From Lentilitoribacter sp. Alg239-R112 (lineage in GTDB: Bacteria; Pseudomonadota; Alphaproteobacteria; Rhizobiales; Rhizobiaceae), in contig NZ_LS999833.1 of the NCBI RefSeq assembly GCF_900537175.1, positions 558,001 to 622,000 of the forward strand: a DNA stretch of 64,000 nt, in the 5' to 3' direction. Of this stretch, positions 56,317-64,000 are shown piece after piece. Position numbers and translations under genes: made by a program. Numbering within the stretch: the stretch's first letter is position 1; every line of letters starts with the position of its first letter. The notes under the pieces are model-generated. The model did not search any database and was not told the origin of the DNA. It worked only from the letters and a program-made list of their open reading frames with translations.

Positions 56317-57255
56317 ATGTACGATTTCTTAATTTTGGCTGCCGGCTTGGTAGTCCTCGTGTTTGCGGGCGATTATCTTGTTCGTGGTGCTGTATCATTA
56401 GCCGAACAACTCGGAATTTCTCCAACGATTATTGGCTTGACCATTGTGGCGTTTGGCACATCCGCACCTGAATTGTTTGTCTCTGTACAAGCAGCACTGG
56501 ATGAAGCACCGGGAATTGCTTTGGGTAACATCATTGGTTCAAATACGGCCAACATATTGCTTGTACTCGGCGCACCAGCCATCATTGCACCACTTGCTAT
56601 TACATCAAAAGGTCTGCGCAGCTCGCTGGCTTATATGATGGGGCTTACCTTCACCTTAATCTGGTTTATGCATACAGATGCGAGGATCACCCAACTTGAA
56701 GGTCTGATCCTGTTCGTTATTCTTATAACTTATCTTATTTGGCAATTCATTCGAGTAAAAAATCAGAGAAATGGCAACTCGGCTGAGGTCGACGATATGC
56801 CAGAATCAACATCTGATGTAAAAAAGATTGCTCTGTTTCTCATTATCGGGGTTATTGGCTTGCCAATCGGTGCTTACCTGACCGTCGAATCCGCGTCATC
56901 AATCGCTCGATCTTTCGACATCTCCGAAGCGATTATCGGCGTAACCGTTGTTGCCATCGGAACATCTCTGCCAGAACTTATAACGTCTGTGATGGCGGCC
57001 ATTCGCCGTTCTGGCGGTGTGGCATTGGGCAATGTTGTTGGATCAAACATCTTTAATATTGGGCTTATTCTCGGCTCTACCGCGCTGATCCATCCGCTGG
57101 ATGTCGATCCACATTTCATGAATTTTGACATTCCAATGATGGTTTTTGCCAGTCTGATTTTAGTTTTACTGGCTGTGCTTTCCAAACCACTTCAAACCTG
57201 GGGCGGCGCACTTATGTTGGTGGGTTACACAAGTTACGTCAGTCTATCATTCTAA
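56317..57255 (+). CDS. Calcium/sodium antiporter (CaCA family, YrbG-like)
   Basis: An inner-membrane exchanger of 312 residues with about ten segments. Both alpha repeats are clear: [16 protein letters not shown] with [13 protein letters not shown], and [16 protein letters not shown] with [14 protein letters not shown]. It is expected to extrude Ca2+ in exchange for Na+. The ATG follows GAGGGGAAAA. uvrC follows after 47 bp. Confidence 0.92.
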   Translation: MYDFLILAAGLVVLVFAGDYLVRGAVSLAEQLGISPTIIGLTIVAFGTSAPELFVSVQAALDEAPGIALGNIIGSNTANILLVLGAPAIIAPLAITSKGLRSSLAYMMGLTFTLIWFMHTDARITQLEGLILFVILITYLIWQFIRVKNQRNGNSAEVDDMPESTSDVKKIALFLIIGVIGLPIGAYLTVESASSIARSFDISEAIIGVTVVAIGTSLPELITSVMAAIRRSGGVALGNVVGSNIFNIGLILGSTALIHPLDVDPHFMNFDIPMMVFASLILVLLAVLSKPLQTWGGALMLVGYTSYVSLSF

Positions 57256-57302
57256 GCTATTCACCTCTTGAATTCACACATTCATGTGTGCATTTTTATG
57301 AT

Positions 57303-59294
57303 ATGAGTGATTCACCTATAAAACCTGCCGTTAAACTTGCCAAAGATCAGGATTGGAACGAAAGCCCGATCATGCAGGAAGGTTTAAAAGGCACAGAACT
57401 TATCACGGCTTTAGTCAAGCATTTGCCGAATCAGCCCGGCGTTTACCGCATGATGAATGGGAAGGGTGATGTGCTTTATGTGGGCAAAGCAAGAAACCTC
57501 AAGAAACGCGTAACCTCTTATGCGCAAGGCCGCGCACATTCCAACCGCATCCACAAAATGGTTGCGTTGACGGAGAAGATGGAATTCATCTCCACCCGCA
57601 CAGAGACGGAATCCCTGCTACTTGAAGCAAATCTTATCAAGCGGCTTCGACCAAAATATAATGTGCTTCTGCGCGATGATAAAAGCTTCCCCTACATTAT
57701 GATGACGGGCGATCATGAGGCTGCTGGCATTTTTAAACACCGCGGTGCTCGTGCTCGCAAAGGCCATTATTTTGGTCCATTTGCATCCGCTGGTGCCGTC
57801 ACACGTACGCTCAACTCGCTACATCGCGCCTTTATGCTGCGTAACTGCACAGATAGCTATTATGAGGGCCGCACGCGACCTTGCCTGCAATATCAAATCA
57901 AACGCTGCGCGGGGCCTTGTACGGGTGAAATTAGCCTCGATGATTACGCTAAACTTGCAGATGAAGCCAAATTGTTTCTCTCTGGCAAAAGTGCAAAAAT
58001 TAAGCGAGATTTATCAGAGGCAATGCAACAAGCATCTGACGAAATGGACTTCGAACGTGCAGCACTTTACCGAGATCGATTGGCGGCTTTGTCGCATGTG
58101 CAAAGTCATCAGGGTATCAATCCGCAAACGGTCGAAGAAGCCGATGTTTTCGCGATCTATTTTGATGGTGGCATGGCGTGCATTCAGGTGTTTTTCTTCC
58201 GCACAGGGCAAAATTGGGGTAATCGCGCCTATTTCCCCAAAGCCGATGTATCACTAACTGCGAGCGAAATTCTAAACGCCTTTATTGGGCAGTTTTACGA
58301 TGGAAAACCATTACCGAAAATGGTGTTATTATCGGAAGACATTGAAGATCGAGAGCTGCTAGAAGAAGCATTTAGCATTAAAGCCCAGCGCAAAGTGAGT
58401 GTTAGTAAACCCAAGCGCGGAGAGAAAAAGGAGCTGGTCGAGCAGGTACTCACCAATGCCAAAGAGGCCCATGGTCGAAACTTAGCCGAAACATCCAGTC
58501 AGATTAAATTGCTTAAAGGTCTGGCCGAAGCATTTGATCTCCCACACCCCCCTCGCCGTGTCGAAGTCTATGATAACTCGCATATCCAAGGCACAGCTGC
58601 CGTTGGCGGAATGATTGTTTCTGGTGGCGAAGGCTTTGCCAAAGGGCAATATCGCAAGTTCAACATCAAAGACGACAGCATTACTCCCGGCGATGACTTT
58701 GGCATGATGAAAGAGGTTATGACGCGGCGTTTCTCACGGCTGGTGAAAGAACACGGTCTACCGGATATGACCATTGCACAAAAACACGAAGCCGCAAAAA
58801 GCGATGAGTATGAAGCGCCTGATCTCAATGAAATGCCCGCATGGCCGGATTTGCTTTTGATTGATGGTGGGCAAGGACAGATGACGGCAGTGCGCCAAAT
58901 CCTGAAAGATCTAGAGATCGAAGATTACATCGCAGCCATCGGTGTTGCAAAAGGTGTAGACCGCGAAGCCGGCCGAGAACAATTTTTTGTTCAGGGCAAG
59001 AAACCTTTCAAACTGCCCCCGCGTGACCCGGTACTCTATTTCATTCAGCGCATGCGCGATGAAGCCCATAGATTTGCCATCGGCACGCACCGAGCCAAAA
59101 GATCTAAAGAGTTCGTCAAAAACCCACTTGACGAAATTTCAGGCATTGGGGCAAAGCGTAAAAAAGCACTTCTTCACCATTTTGGTACGGCAAAGCAGGT
59201 GGCGCAGGCTGGTGTTGATGATTTAGTGATGGTGGATGGAATATCAGAAGCTGTGGCGGAGTTGATCTATAATCATTTCCATGAGGCTGGGTGA
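57303..59294 (+). CDS. uvrC: Excinuclease ABC subunit C
   Basis: The dual-incision nuclease of nucleotide excision repair; 663 residues. The GIY-YIG 3' nuclease is [20 protein letters not shown]; a UVR motif lies at about 240 ([20 protein letters not shown]). The UvrC-type RNase H 5' nuclease includes [20 protein letters not shown] and [14 protein letters not shown], and HhH motifs close the protein ([20 protein letters not shown]). The ATG at 57303 was preferred over GTG at 57288. Its stop directly abuts the convergent LuxR gene. Confidence 0.96.
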   Translation: MSDSPIKPAVKLAKDQDWNESPIMQEGLKGTELITALVKHLPNQPGVYRMMNGKGDVLYVGKARNLKKRVTSYAQGRAHSNRIHKMVALTEKMEFISTRTETESLLLEANLIKRLRPKYNVLLRDDKSFPYIMMTGDHEAAGIFKHRGARARKGHYFGPFASAGAVTRTLNSLHRAFMLRNCTDSYYEGRTRPCLQYQIKRCAGPCTGEISLDDYAKLADEAKLFLSGKSAKIKRDLSEAMQQASDEMDFERAALYRDRLAALSHVQSHQGINPQTVEEADVFAIYFDGGMACIQVFFFRTGQNWGNRAYFPKADVSLTASEILNAFIGQFYDGKPLPKMVLLSEDIEDRELLEEAFSIKAQRKVSVSKPKRGEKKELVEQVLTNAKEAHGRNLAETSSQIKLLKGLAEAFDLPHPPRRVEVYDNSHIQGTAAVGGMIVSGGEGFAKGQYRKFNIKDDSITPGDDFGMMKEVMTRRFSRLVKEHGLPDMTIAQKHEAAKSDEYEAPDLNEMPAWPDLLLIDGGQGQMTAVRQILKDLEIEDYIAAIGVAKGVDREAGREQFFVQGKKPFKLPPRDPVLYFIQRMRDEAHRFAIGTHRAKRSKEFVKNPLDEISGIGAKRKKALLHHFGTAKQVAQAGVDDLVMVDGISEAVAELIYNHFHEAG

Positions 59295-59786
59295 TTAATC
59301 CTGCTCATTCTTCTCAAACAAATCCTCAACGAACAGCGATAGTAACTGGGTCTTCCCAGTCACACCAGCCTTCTTGTATATGGCTGCGTTTTGTGCCTTG
59401 ATGGTGCCTTCTGATGTATTGCGCATATCGGCTATCTCGGCAGTGCTTGAGCCTTTGATCAGAAACATTGCAACATCTTTCTCAGCAGCAGATAGTTGCC
59501 ATTCGTGAAAGCGCTCCTCTAATACTTCTCCAAAAGCACTTGATGCGCGTTTAAGTGCCAGTTTAGCATGGTCACGTTCGACTCGGGATCGGTTAAACAA
59601 TCTTAGGCTCATGATGAGGCCTATTACGAGCGCCAAAGCAGAGATTAACTCCATTATTTCGTAAATTTGCCACGGTGCGGGCCGCAAAGATATACCAAAA
59701 AAACCAAATATAATTGGAACCACAAAAAATAAACAACCAATGATTTGCAAAGCTACAGCAAAAATAAGAAGGGCGGGCTCGCGCAT
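59295..59786 (-). CDS. Membrane-tethered LuxR-type HTH protein
   Basis: 163 residues with two membrane segments (about 5-28 and 42-60) and a C-terminal GerE/LuxR HTH (LSAAEKDVAMFLIKGSSTAE, IADMRNTSEGTIKAQNAAIY). There is no receiver domain, so it is a one-component, membrane-bound regulator. It lies 3 bp after the PepSY-type gene, and with the acidic-protein gene forms a three-gene group on one strand; these may be an envelope-sensing unit (inference). Confidence 0.8.
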   Translation of the reverse strand: MREPALLIFAVALQIIGCLFFVVPIIFGFFGISLRPAPWQIYEIMELISALALVIGLIMSLRLFNRSRVERDHAKLALKRASSAFGEVLEERFHEWQLSAAEKDVAMFLIKGSSTAEIADMRNTSEGTIKAQNAAIYKKAGVTGKTQLLSLFVEDLFEKNEQD

Positions 59787-59789
59787 ATC

Positions 59790-60125
59790 TCAATCCCGAT
59801 CTTTCTTGAATAAGCGGTAAAACCTATCCAAGGCGCCATCGTCACTATCTTCGCCATCAAGTCGTTCCTTATAGTCTCGAATGACAGCTCCAGTGTTTGG
59901 ATTTACTATGATTTCCCGTTCATGTGTTTTGGATTCAAACTCCAACACGATACGACCAAGCCATGTCTTTTCACGCTCGACAAGATGATAGCCCTGGCTC
60001 TTGAGTTGTGAGATGATCTCTGCCTCATGCGGCTCTTTGGGGCCTCCCGTTTGGGATTGGGCCCATGTTGGAGAAACTGCCATAAGCAGAAATATGATCG
60101 CAAGATATCTCATTATTATCGCCAT
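59790..60125 (-). CDS. Periplasmic PepSY-domain-like protein
   Basis: 111 residues with a signal peptide (about residues 1-22, ending PTWA). The mature part has the PepSY pattern: EIISQLKSQGYHLVEREKTW, then VLEFESKTHEREIIVNPNTG and a charged tail. An ATG at 60113 is an alternative start. Between the acidic-protein gene and the LuxR-type gene. PepSY proteins often modulate sensors or proteases in the envelope. Confidence 0.7.
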   Translation of the reverse strand: MAIIMRYLAIIFLLMAVSPTWAQSQTGGPKEPHEAEIISQLKSQGYHLVEREKTWLGRIVLEFESKTHEREIIVNPNTGAVIRDYKERLDGEDSDDGALDRFYRLFKKDRD

Positions 60126-60135
60126 TTAGCCAAAG

Positions 60136-60167
60136 CGCTGCCCTGATAGTGGTTTTACAGGGCAGCG
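60136..60167 (-). terminator. Hairpin between the acidic-protein and PepSY genes
   Basis: CGCTGCCCTG (60136-60145) pairs with CAGGGCAGCG (60158-60167), loop 12 nt. No U-run follows on the minus strand, so partial termination or mRNA stabilisation is more likely than full termination. Confidence 0.6.
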
Positions 60168-60216
60168 TCATCTCTAACGTAACTCGAAGGTCACGTCTAG
60201 CTGGATGAATTTAACA

Positions 60217-60549
60217 TTAGCCTTGTTTTGTCATAGATGCATCTGTGCAGGCTTCTTCAGTTTCATCTTCATCTTCATCCTCATTTTCATTTTCGTCCTC
60301 GTCTTCATCATCGTCATCTTCTTCATTTTCATCATCATCACCATCTTCACAATCGTCTTCAATCTCCGTTTCAGATTGCAACTGCGCGAGCACCGTTGTG
60401 CCTTGTGGTGCAGCAGGATCGATTTTATCATTCATGATGACCTCTTCAACGCTTGTGCCAATTGTTTCATTATTGGCGATCGCGGTGCTTGTTAGTAATG
60501 CTGTTGATAGCGCGATGCCTGCAGGGATGATGATTTTGTACATATTCAT
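60217..60549 (-). CDS. Secreted hyperacidic Asp/Glu-rich protein
   Basis: 110 residues with a signal peptide (cut about residue 25, TSTAIA before NNET). The mature C-terminal half is almost only Asp, Glu and Asn, encoded by GAT/GAA-type hexanucleotide repeats. Two cysteines (in DDCEDG and EEACTD) bracket the acidic tract and could form a disulfide loop. Such a tract should bind divalent cations. The ATG follows AAAGGAAATTATT, a good ribosome site. It heads the acidic protein-PepSY-LuxR group. No family recognised. Confidence 0.7.
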   Translation of the reverse strand: MNMYKIIIPAGIALSTALLTSTAIANNETIGTSVEEVIMNDKIDPAAPQGTTVLAQLQSETEIEDDCEDGDDDENEEDDDDEDEDENENEDEDEDETEEACTDASMTKQG

Positions 60550-60858
60550 AATAATTTCCTTTCAAAGATAGTTGGTCAAATATAGCTAGATCAAGCGAAG
60601 TACCGTCTTCGTCGGTCGGGGGTATAATCGGTGAAAACAAACCCGCTTGATCCGGAAACCAAATTGATGAGAATATCGATAGATGTGAATTTGCAATTGG
60701 GTTAAATCAACCGCAATAACCTTTGGGTTATCGGCATAGATCAAAGGTTGATGTGAACCACCGTTAAAGATCACATTTCATGTATTTATGGCCGGCAAGT
60801 TTGACGCCGCGCTGCTTTTCGCTATACATCAGCCACGTTTTAAGTTTATGAGTAGCTC
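60550..60858. other. 309-bp divergent control region
   Basis: It separates the acidic-protein gene and pgsA. AACCTTTG (60718-60725) and CAAAGGTT (60742-60749) form an inverted repeat; nearby GGTTAAATCAACC is also self-complementary. No gene is present. Confidence 0.5.
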
Positions 60859-61452
60859 ATGGCCAACCCTACATATTCCATTCCTAATCTATTGACCTAC
60901 GCACGCATTCTAGCTGTGCCATTAATCGTGCTTTGTTTTTTCGTCGAAGGACGTTTGCACGGCTCCGAAACCGCAAGATGGTGGGCCCTCGCCATATTTA
61001 CGGTTGCTTCAATAACTGATTTTTTGGATGGTTATTTGGCTCGTATTTGGAATCAGACGTCAAATATTGGCCGCATGCTTGATCCAATCGCCGATAAGCT
61101 TCTTGTCGCATCGATCCTCTTGCTTGTTGCCGCCGATGGCACAATTGCTGGCTGGTCAATCTGGGCAGCGATCATCATTTTATGTCGCGAGATTTTGGTT
61201 TCTGGCTTACGCGAATATCTCGCGGACTTAAAGATTTCTGTGCCTGTCACACTGCTCGCAAAATGGAAAACGACTATCCAGATGCTTTCACTTGGTTTTT
61301 TGCTTGCAGGTCCTGCTGGTGAAAAAGTTTTACCCTATACAACAGAGATCGGTATAACTTTGCTTTGGATAGCCGCAATCATTACAATGATCACTGGTTA
61401 TGATTATTTCCGCGTAGGGCTGAAACATATAGTGGATGAGGATAATGGTTAA
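60859..61452 (+). CDS. pgsA: CDP-diacylglycerol--glycerol-3-phosphate 3-phosphatidyltransferase
   Basis: The committed step to phosphatidylglycerol; 197 residues with about five membrane segments. The CDP-alcohol phosphatidyltransferase motif is intact: DGYLARIWNQTSNIGRMLD then PIADK, giving DGxxAR-x8-G-x3-D-x3-D. It overlaps moaD by 8 bp. The order uvrC-pgsA-moaD-moaE is usual in Hyphomicrobiales. Confidence 0.95.
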   Translation: MANPTYSIPNLLTYARILAVPLIVLCFFVEGRLHGSETARWWALAIFTVASITDFLDGYLARIWNQTSNIGRMLDPIADKLLVASILLLVAADGTIAGWSIWAAIIILCREILVSGLREYLADLKISVPVTLLAKWKTTIQMLSLGFLLAGPAGEKVLPYTTEIGITLLWIAAIITMITGYDYFRVGLKHIVDEDNG

Positions 61453-61699
61453 ACTTGTTTATTTTGCTTGGGTGCGTGAGCGCATTGGCAAAGATGAAGA
61501 AGAGATTGAACTGCCAACAGGCGTTGAAACCATTGCCGATTTGATTGCTCATCTGAGAACCCTGGATGATGGCTATGAAGCTGCATTTCAAGCACCCGAG
61601 GTTATTCGAGCAGCGCTTGATAAGACTCATACACAGCATGATCAAAAAATCGCCGAGGCACGGGAAATTGCTTTCTTCCCGCCCATGACGGGTGGGTAG
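61445..61699 (+). CDS. moaD: Molybdopterin synthase sulfur-carrier subunit
   Basis: 84 residues, ubiquitin-like, ending with the required Gly-Gly (FFPPMTGG). MVKLVYFAWVRERIGKDEEE is the family start; ATG 61445 overlaps the pgsA end. It donates sulfur, as C-terminal thiocarboxylate, to MoaE-bound precursor. Confidence 0.93.
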   Translation: MVKLVYFAWVRERIGKDEEEIELPTGVETIADLIAHLRTLDDGYEAAFQAPEVIRAALDKTHTQHDQKIAEAREIAFFPPMTGG

Positions 61700-61704
61700 A
61701 TATC

Positions 61705-62184
61705 ATGTCGGAAGCGCGTGATAAGATCTTACCAATTAGAGTCCGCATTCAGGCAGAAGACTTTGATTTAGAATCAGAAATCAATCACTTAAAGCAATTT
61801 GGAGACATTGGTGCTATAGCAAGCTTTGTTGGTCTTTGCCGCGATGAGGGTGGCAAATTAAATGCGCTTGAACTTGAACACTATCCAGGCATGGCGGAAG
61901 CGCAAATCATGCAGATTTGCGAACATGCCAAAGATCGTTTCTCATTAATCGCAATTACCGCAATTCATCGTTATGGCAAAATTGCACCGAGCGAAAATAT
62001 TGTTCTCGTAGTCGCAGCAAGCAGCCATCGACAAGCATCATTTGACGGTGCGAATTTTGTGATGGACTTCTTGAAAACCGACGCGCCCTTTTGGAAAAAG
62101 GAACATCTCAAAGGTGGCTCCTCTGGTGATTGGGTTGATGCAAAAGACAAAGATGATGCGGCAAAAGATAAGTGGTTTAGATAA
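61705..62184 (+). CDS. moaE: Molybdopterin synthase catalytic subunit
   Basis: 159 residues. Motifs are GAIASFVGLCRDEGGKLNAL, LELEHYPGMAEAQI, and the catalytic region IHRYGKIAPSENIVLVVAAS with MDFLKTDAPFWKKE. It adds the dithiolene to precursor Z together with MoaD, 5 bp upstream. Serves Mo enzymes such as that at 47860-49974. Confidence 0.95.
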   Translation: MSEARDKILPIRVRIQAEDFDLESEINHLKQFGDIGAIASFVGLCRDEGGKLNALELEHYPGMAEAQIMQICEHAKDRFSLIAITAIHRYGKIAPSENIVLVVAASSHRQASFDGANFVMDFLKTDAPFWKKEHLKGGSSGDWVDAKDKDDAAKDKWFR

Positions 62185-62347
62185 CCATCTCAAATCAATT
62201 TGTTAACTAACGCGCGTATTGCATGAGACATATGTATTCATAATCTCATTGTAGTTAAAAATATCGCGATCAAGTTAACCTATTTTTTCTAAATCACTTC
62301 TATCTTCCAAAACTCATTTTCATATTGGGATCTAGGGGTGGATTATT

Positions 62348-62875
62348 ATGGAACGACTGCTTACGCTCGGCTTGTCTTTTTACTGGTTTTTATTTTGGTT
62401 ATTTAATGGCTTGGATAAGGTTCTACATGGACAGGATCTTGGCTTATTTATCTGGAGTGGCAAAGATCGCTCTACGCAATTTTCAGGCTATCTGGAAAAA
62501 ATTGGATGGTCGCAAGGCGCACATGACTATCTTATGATGATGTTATTCGTTATCGAAATCATTATCGCAATCGCATTTTTACGCGCTCTTATCACCATTG
62601 TTCGTCTCAAGTCATTTGGCAAATTCCTGCCTCATGAGACCATAAAACTGCCCATCTTGCTCTCAATTTTATGTTTCACAGGTTTCTCTGTTTGGGACGT
62701 TATTGTCGGTGATCGCGCAGAACTTTGGGAGCATGGAACCTATATTGTGGCACTGGGCACGACTTGGATAATTGCAAGTTTCGAAAGCCTACTTGATGTA
62801 GTGCCGCGCGAAAAATATATGGGTGTCGAAAGACGCAAACCAGACGTGGAAGACCGCCGCCGCGCCAACGCTTAG
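62348..62875 (+). CDS. Membrane protein of unknown function (DoxX-like topology)
   Basis: 175 residues with four membrane segments (about 5-20, 60-85, 100-117, 130-150) and a charged C-terminal tail (ERRKPDVEDRRRANA). The arrangement loosely resembles DoxX-type proteins. The ATG at 62348 was taken; a start at 62325 lies in another frame. The 163-bp gap before it has no clear element. Confidence 0.6.
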   Translation: MERLLTLGLSFYWFLFWLFNGLDKVLHGQDLGLFIWSGKDRSTQFSGYLEKIGWSQGAHDYLMMMLFVIEIIIAIAFLRALITIVRLKSFGKFLPHETIKLPILLSILCFTGFSVWDVIVGDRAELWEHGTYIVALGTTWIIASFESLLDVVPREKYMGVERRKPDVEDRRRANA

Positions 62876-62976
62876 CCGTTGTTTCTTCCAGATGCAGATA
62901 CATTGCAGCCAGAGCAAATTTCTGGCTGTATAAGGTTGACAAAACTGGCATCGTGACATTCTGCGCATATAAACAT
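62872..62976 (-). CDS. Putative zinc-ribbon microprotein, 34 residues
   Basis: The minus strand encodes MFICAECHDASFVNLIQPEI then CSGCNVSASGRNNG and a stop. Two C-x2-C pairs, 15 residues apart, are the layout of a treble-clef or zinc ribbon. A purine-rich AAAAAAAGAAA precedes the ATG. It overlaps the last codons of the opposing membrane gene. Too short to be certain, but the cysteine spacing is unlikely by chance. Confidence 0.4.
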   Translation of the reverse strand: MFICAECHDASFVNLIQPEICSGCNVSASGRNNG

Positions 62977-63083
62977 TTTCTTTTTTTATACTTGCTGCTG
63001 GACAGAAGCATTAAATTGCTTTTGTCTGTGTTTTCACATTCATAACATGCGCTTTATCCCGCACCTATTTCGGAGACATATTC

Positions 63084-64000
63084 ATGGCTGGTCTACTTCC
63101 TCACATTGACCCTGATGGGCACCTCGAATTCTCGGTGGTCTTTACTGACCGCTCGCTCAATTCCATGTCGAAAAAATATCAGGGTGTCATGAACGACATC
63201 TCCGCTTCTATGAAGTCGGTTTATTCTGCTGATGGCGTAGCCATTGTTCCCGGCGGTGGCACTTTTGCCATGGAAGCCGTTGCGCGGCAATTTACAACCG
63301 GCAAAAAAGCCATGGTCGTTCGCAATGGCTGGTTCAGCTTTCGTTGGACGCAGATTTTTGAAACTGGTGATATTCCCTCGAACGCAAACGTGATGATGGC
63401 CGAACAGTCTCAGGAAAACACGCAAGCGCAATTTTCGCCCTACCCAATTGAAGACCTGGTGAAAGAGATTAAATCTGCAAAACCAGATGTGGTGTTTGCC
63501 CCTCATGTCGAAACATCAGCAGGCCTGATTTTGCCAGATGACTACATCAAAAAAGTTGGTGAGGCTGTTCATTCTTATGGCGGTTTGTTCGTACTTGATT
63601 GCATAGCATCTGGCTGCATTTGGGTCGACATGAAAGAATGTCATGTGGATGTGCTTATCAGCGCGCCGCAAAAAGGCTGGTCAGCATCTCCCGCAGCCGG
63701 TCTTGTTATGTTGAGCGAACACGCAATCGCAATCATGGCAGATACCCAAAGCACAAGCTTTGCCTGCGATTTAAAAAAGTGGTTTGAAATCATGAATGCC
63801 TATGAAAATGGTGGTCATGCGTACCATGCAACTATGCCAACAGACGCACTCTTAGGCTTTCGCGATACCATCAACGAAGTCGAAGCCATCGGCTTTGCAA
63901 AAGCCAAAGAAGCGCAATATGAGCTCGGTAAGCGCGTGAGAGAGCTATTGAAGTCAAAAGGCTACAAAAGCGTCGCCGCTGATGGTTTTGGAGCCCCTGG
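63084..64000 (+). CDS. Class V aminotransferase (alanine-glyoxylate type), 3' end outside window
   Basis: A PLP-dependent aminotransferase; 305 codons are visible. PGGGTFAMEAVARQF and PHVETSAGLILP are substrate and cofactor regions, LDCIASGCIWVDM carries the Asp that holds the PLP ring, and the Schiff-base Lys is in ISAPQKGWSASPAAGLVM. The ATG at 63084 follows CGGAGACATATTC. The family covers serine-glyoxylate, alanine-glyoxylate and related enzymes; which one cannot be decided here. Confidence 0.88.
   Translation, partial: MAGLLPHIDPDGHLEFSVVFTDRSLNSMSKKYQGVMNDISASMKSVYSADGVAIVPGGGTFAMEAVARQFTTGKKAMVVRNGWFSFRWTQIFETGDIPSNANVMMAEQSQENTQAQFSPYPIEDLVKEIKSAKPDVVFAPHVETSAGLILPDDYIKKVGEAVHSYGGLFVLDCIASGCIWVDMKECHVDVLISAPQKGWSASPAAGLVMLSEHAIAIMADTQSTSFACDLKKWFEIMNAYENGGHAYHATMPTDALLGFRDTINEVEAIGFAKAKEAQYELGKRVRELLKSKGYKSVAADGFGAP

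Noticed and set aside
60205..60571. Plus-strand frames rich in Ser or Phe/Ile opposite the acidic protein
   Set aside because: They are the reverse reading of the GAT/GAA hexanucleotide repeats. The minus-strand frame has a signal peptide and a good ribosome site; these do not.
62700..63011. A 103-codon minus-strand frame overlapping the membrane protein gene
   Set aside because: Most of it is antisense to a likely real gene and it has no family features. The shorter zinc-ribbon frame in another register is the better candidate there.
1..64000. tRNA, rRNA genes, insertion sequences or prophage genes
   Set aside because: None was recognised by reading; no transposase or integrase motif was seen in any frame. 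A tRNA scan would be the decisive check.

Overview
The window looks like a chromosome segment of an alphaproteobacterium of the order Hyphomicrobiales (Rhizobiales), probably from a marine or saline habitat. The evidence is the set of housekeeping genes and their order: aspS/rnd, ppx-ppk-hdaA-PerM facing purM-purN, and uvrC followed by pgsA-moaD-moaE. Base composition is moderate (mid-40s % G+C by eye). FNR/FixK-type boxes, a Na+/Ca2+ exchanger, a Na+/phosphate transporter and an RTX protein are also present. The species cannot be named from the sequence alone. Both ends cut through genes: aspS at the left and a class V aminotransferase at the right.

Layout. 1-2.3 kb: aspS and rnd, divergent. 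2.4-14.8 kb: a surface-polysaccharide region with a LuxR-type response regulator, a periplasmic SUOX-fold protein plus a hybrid histidine kinase with Hpt domain, an operon on the opposite strand (SqdB-like UDP-sulfoquinovose synthase homologue, BcsB-like protein, membrane GT2 synthase), and a 1133-residue RTX protein. A near-identical operator-like element lies in front of the sensor genes (3195-3220) and between the RTX and sqdB-like genes (11184-11210), which suggests one regulon. 15.0-22.5 kb: a LacI regulator with a perfect operator at its own start, a four-gene ABC importer, a calcineurin-like phosphodiesterase and a Na+/Pi cotransporter. This looks like uptake and breakdown of a phosphodiester or similar phosphorylated compound.

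22.6-30.9 kb: accessory genes including an OYE/LysR pair, a flavodoxin-like gene behind an FNR box, CDP-glucose 4,6-dehydratase, a NudK-like Nudix hydrolase, several genes of unknown function and a decayed gene. 30.9-38.7 kb: polyphosphate (ppx, ppk), replication control (hdaA), a PerM-type permease and purine synthesis (purM, purN). 38.8-47.3 kb: small stress and metabolic genes, a frameshifted acetyltransferase, a sterol-desaturase-family enzyme and a chemoreceptor. 47.9-57.3 kb: a molybdopterin oxidoreductase, rlmJ with a 23-bp triplication at its end, a fluoroacetate-dehalogenase-like hydrolase, an FNR-controlled universal stress protein with a structured leader, pyrE, and a calcium/sodium antiporter. 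57.3-64 kb: uvrC, a small envelope trio (membrane-tethered LuxR protein, PepSY protein, hyperacidic secreted protein), pgsA-moaD-moaE, and the start of an aminotransferase gene.

The best candidate for an undescribed system is the 2.4-14.8 kb region: a phosphorelay-controlled synthase that may build an exopolysaccharide containing a sulfonated sugar, together with a calcium-binding RTX matrix protein.
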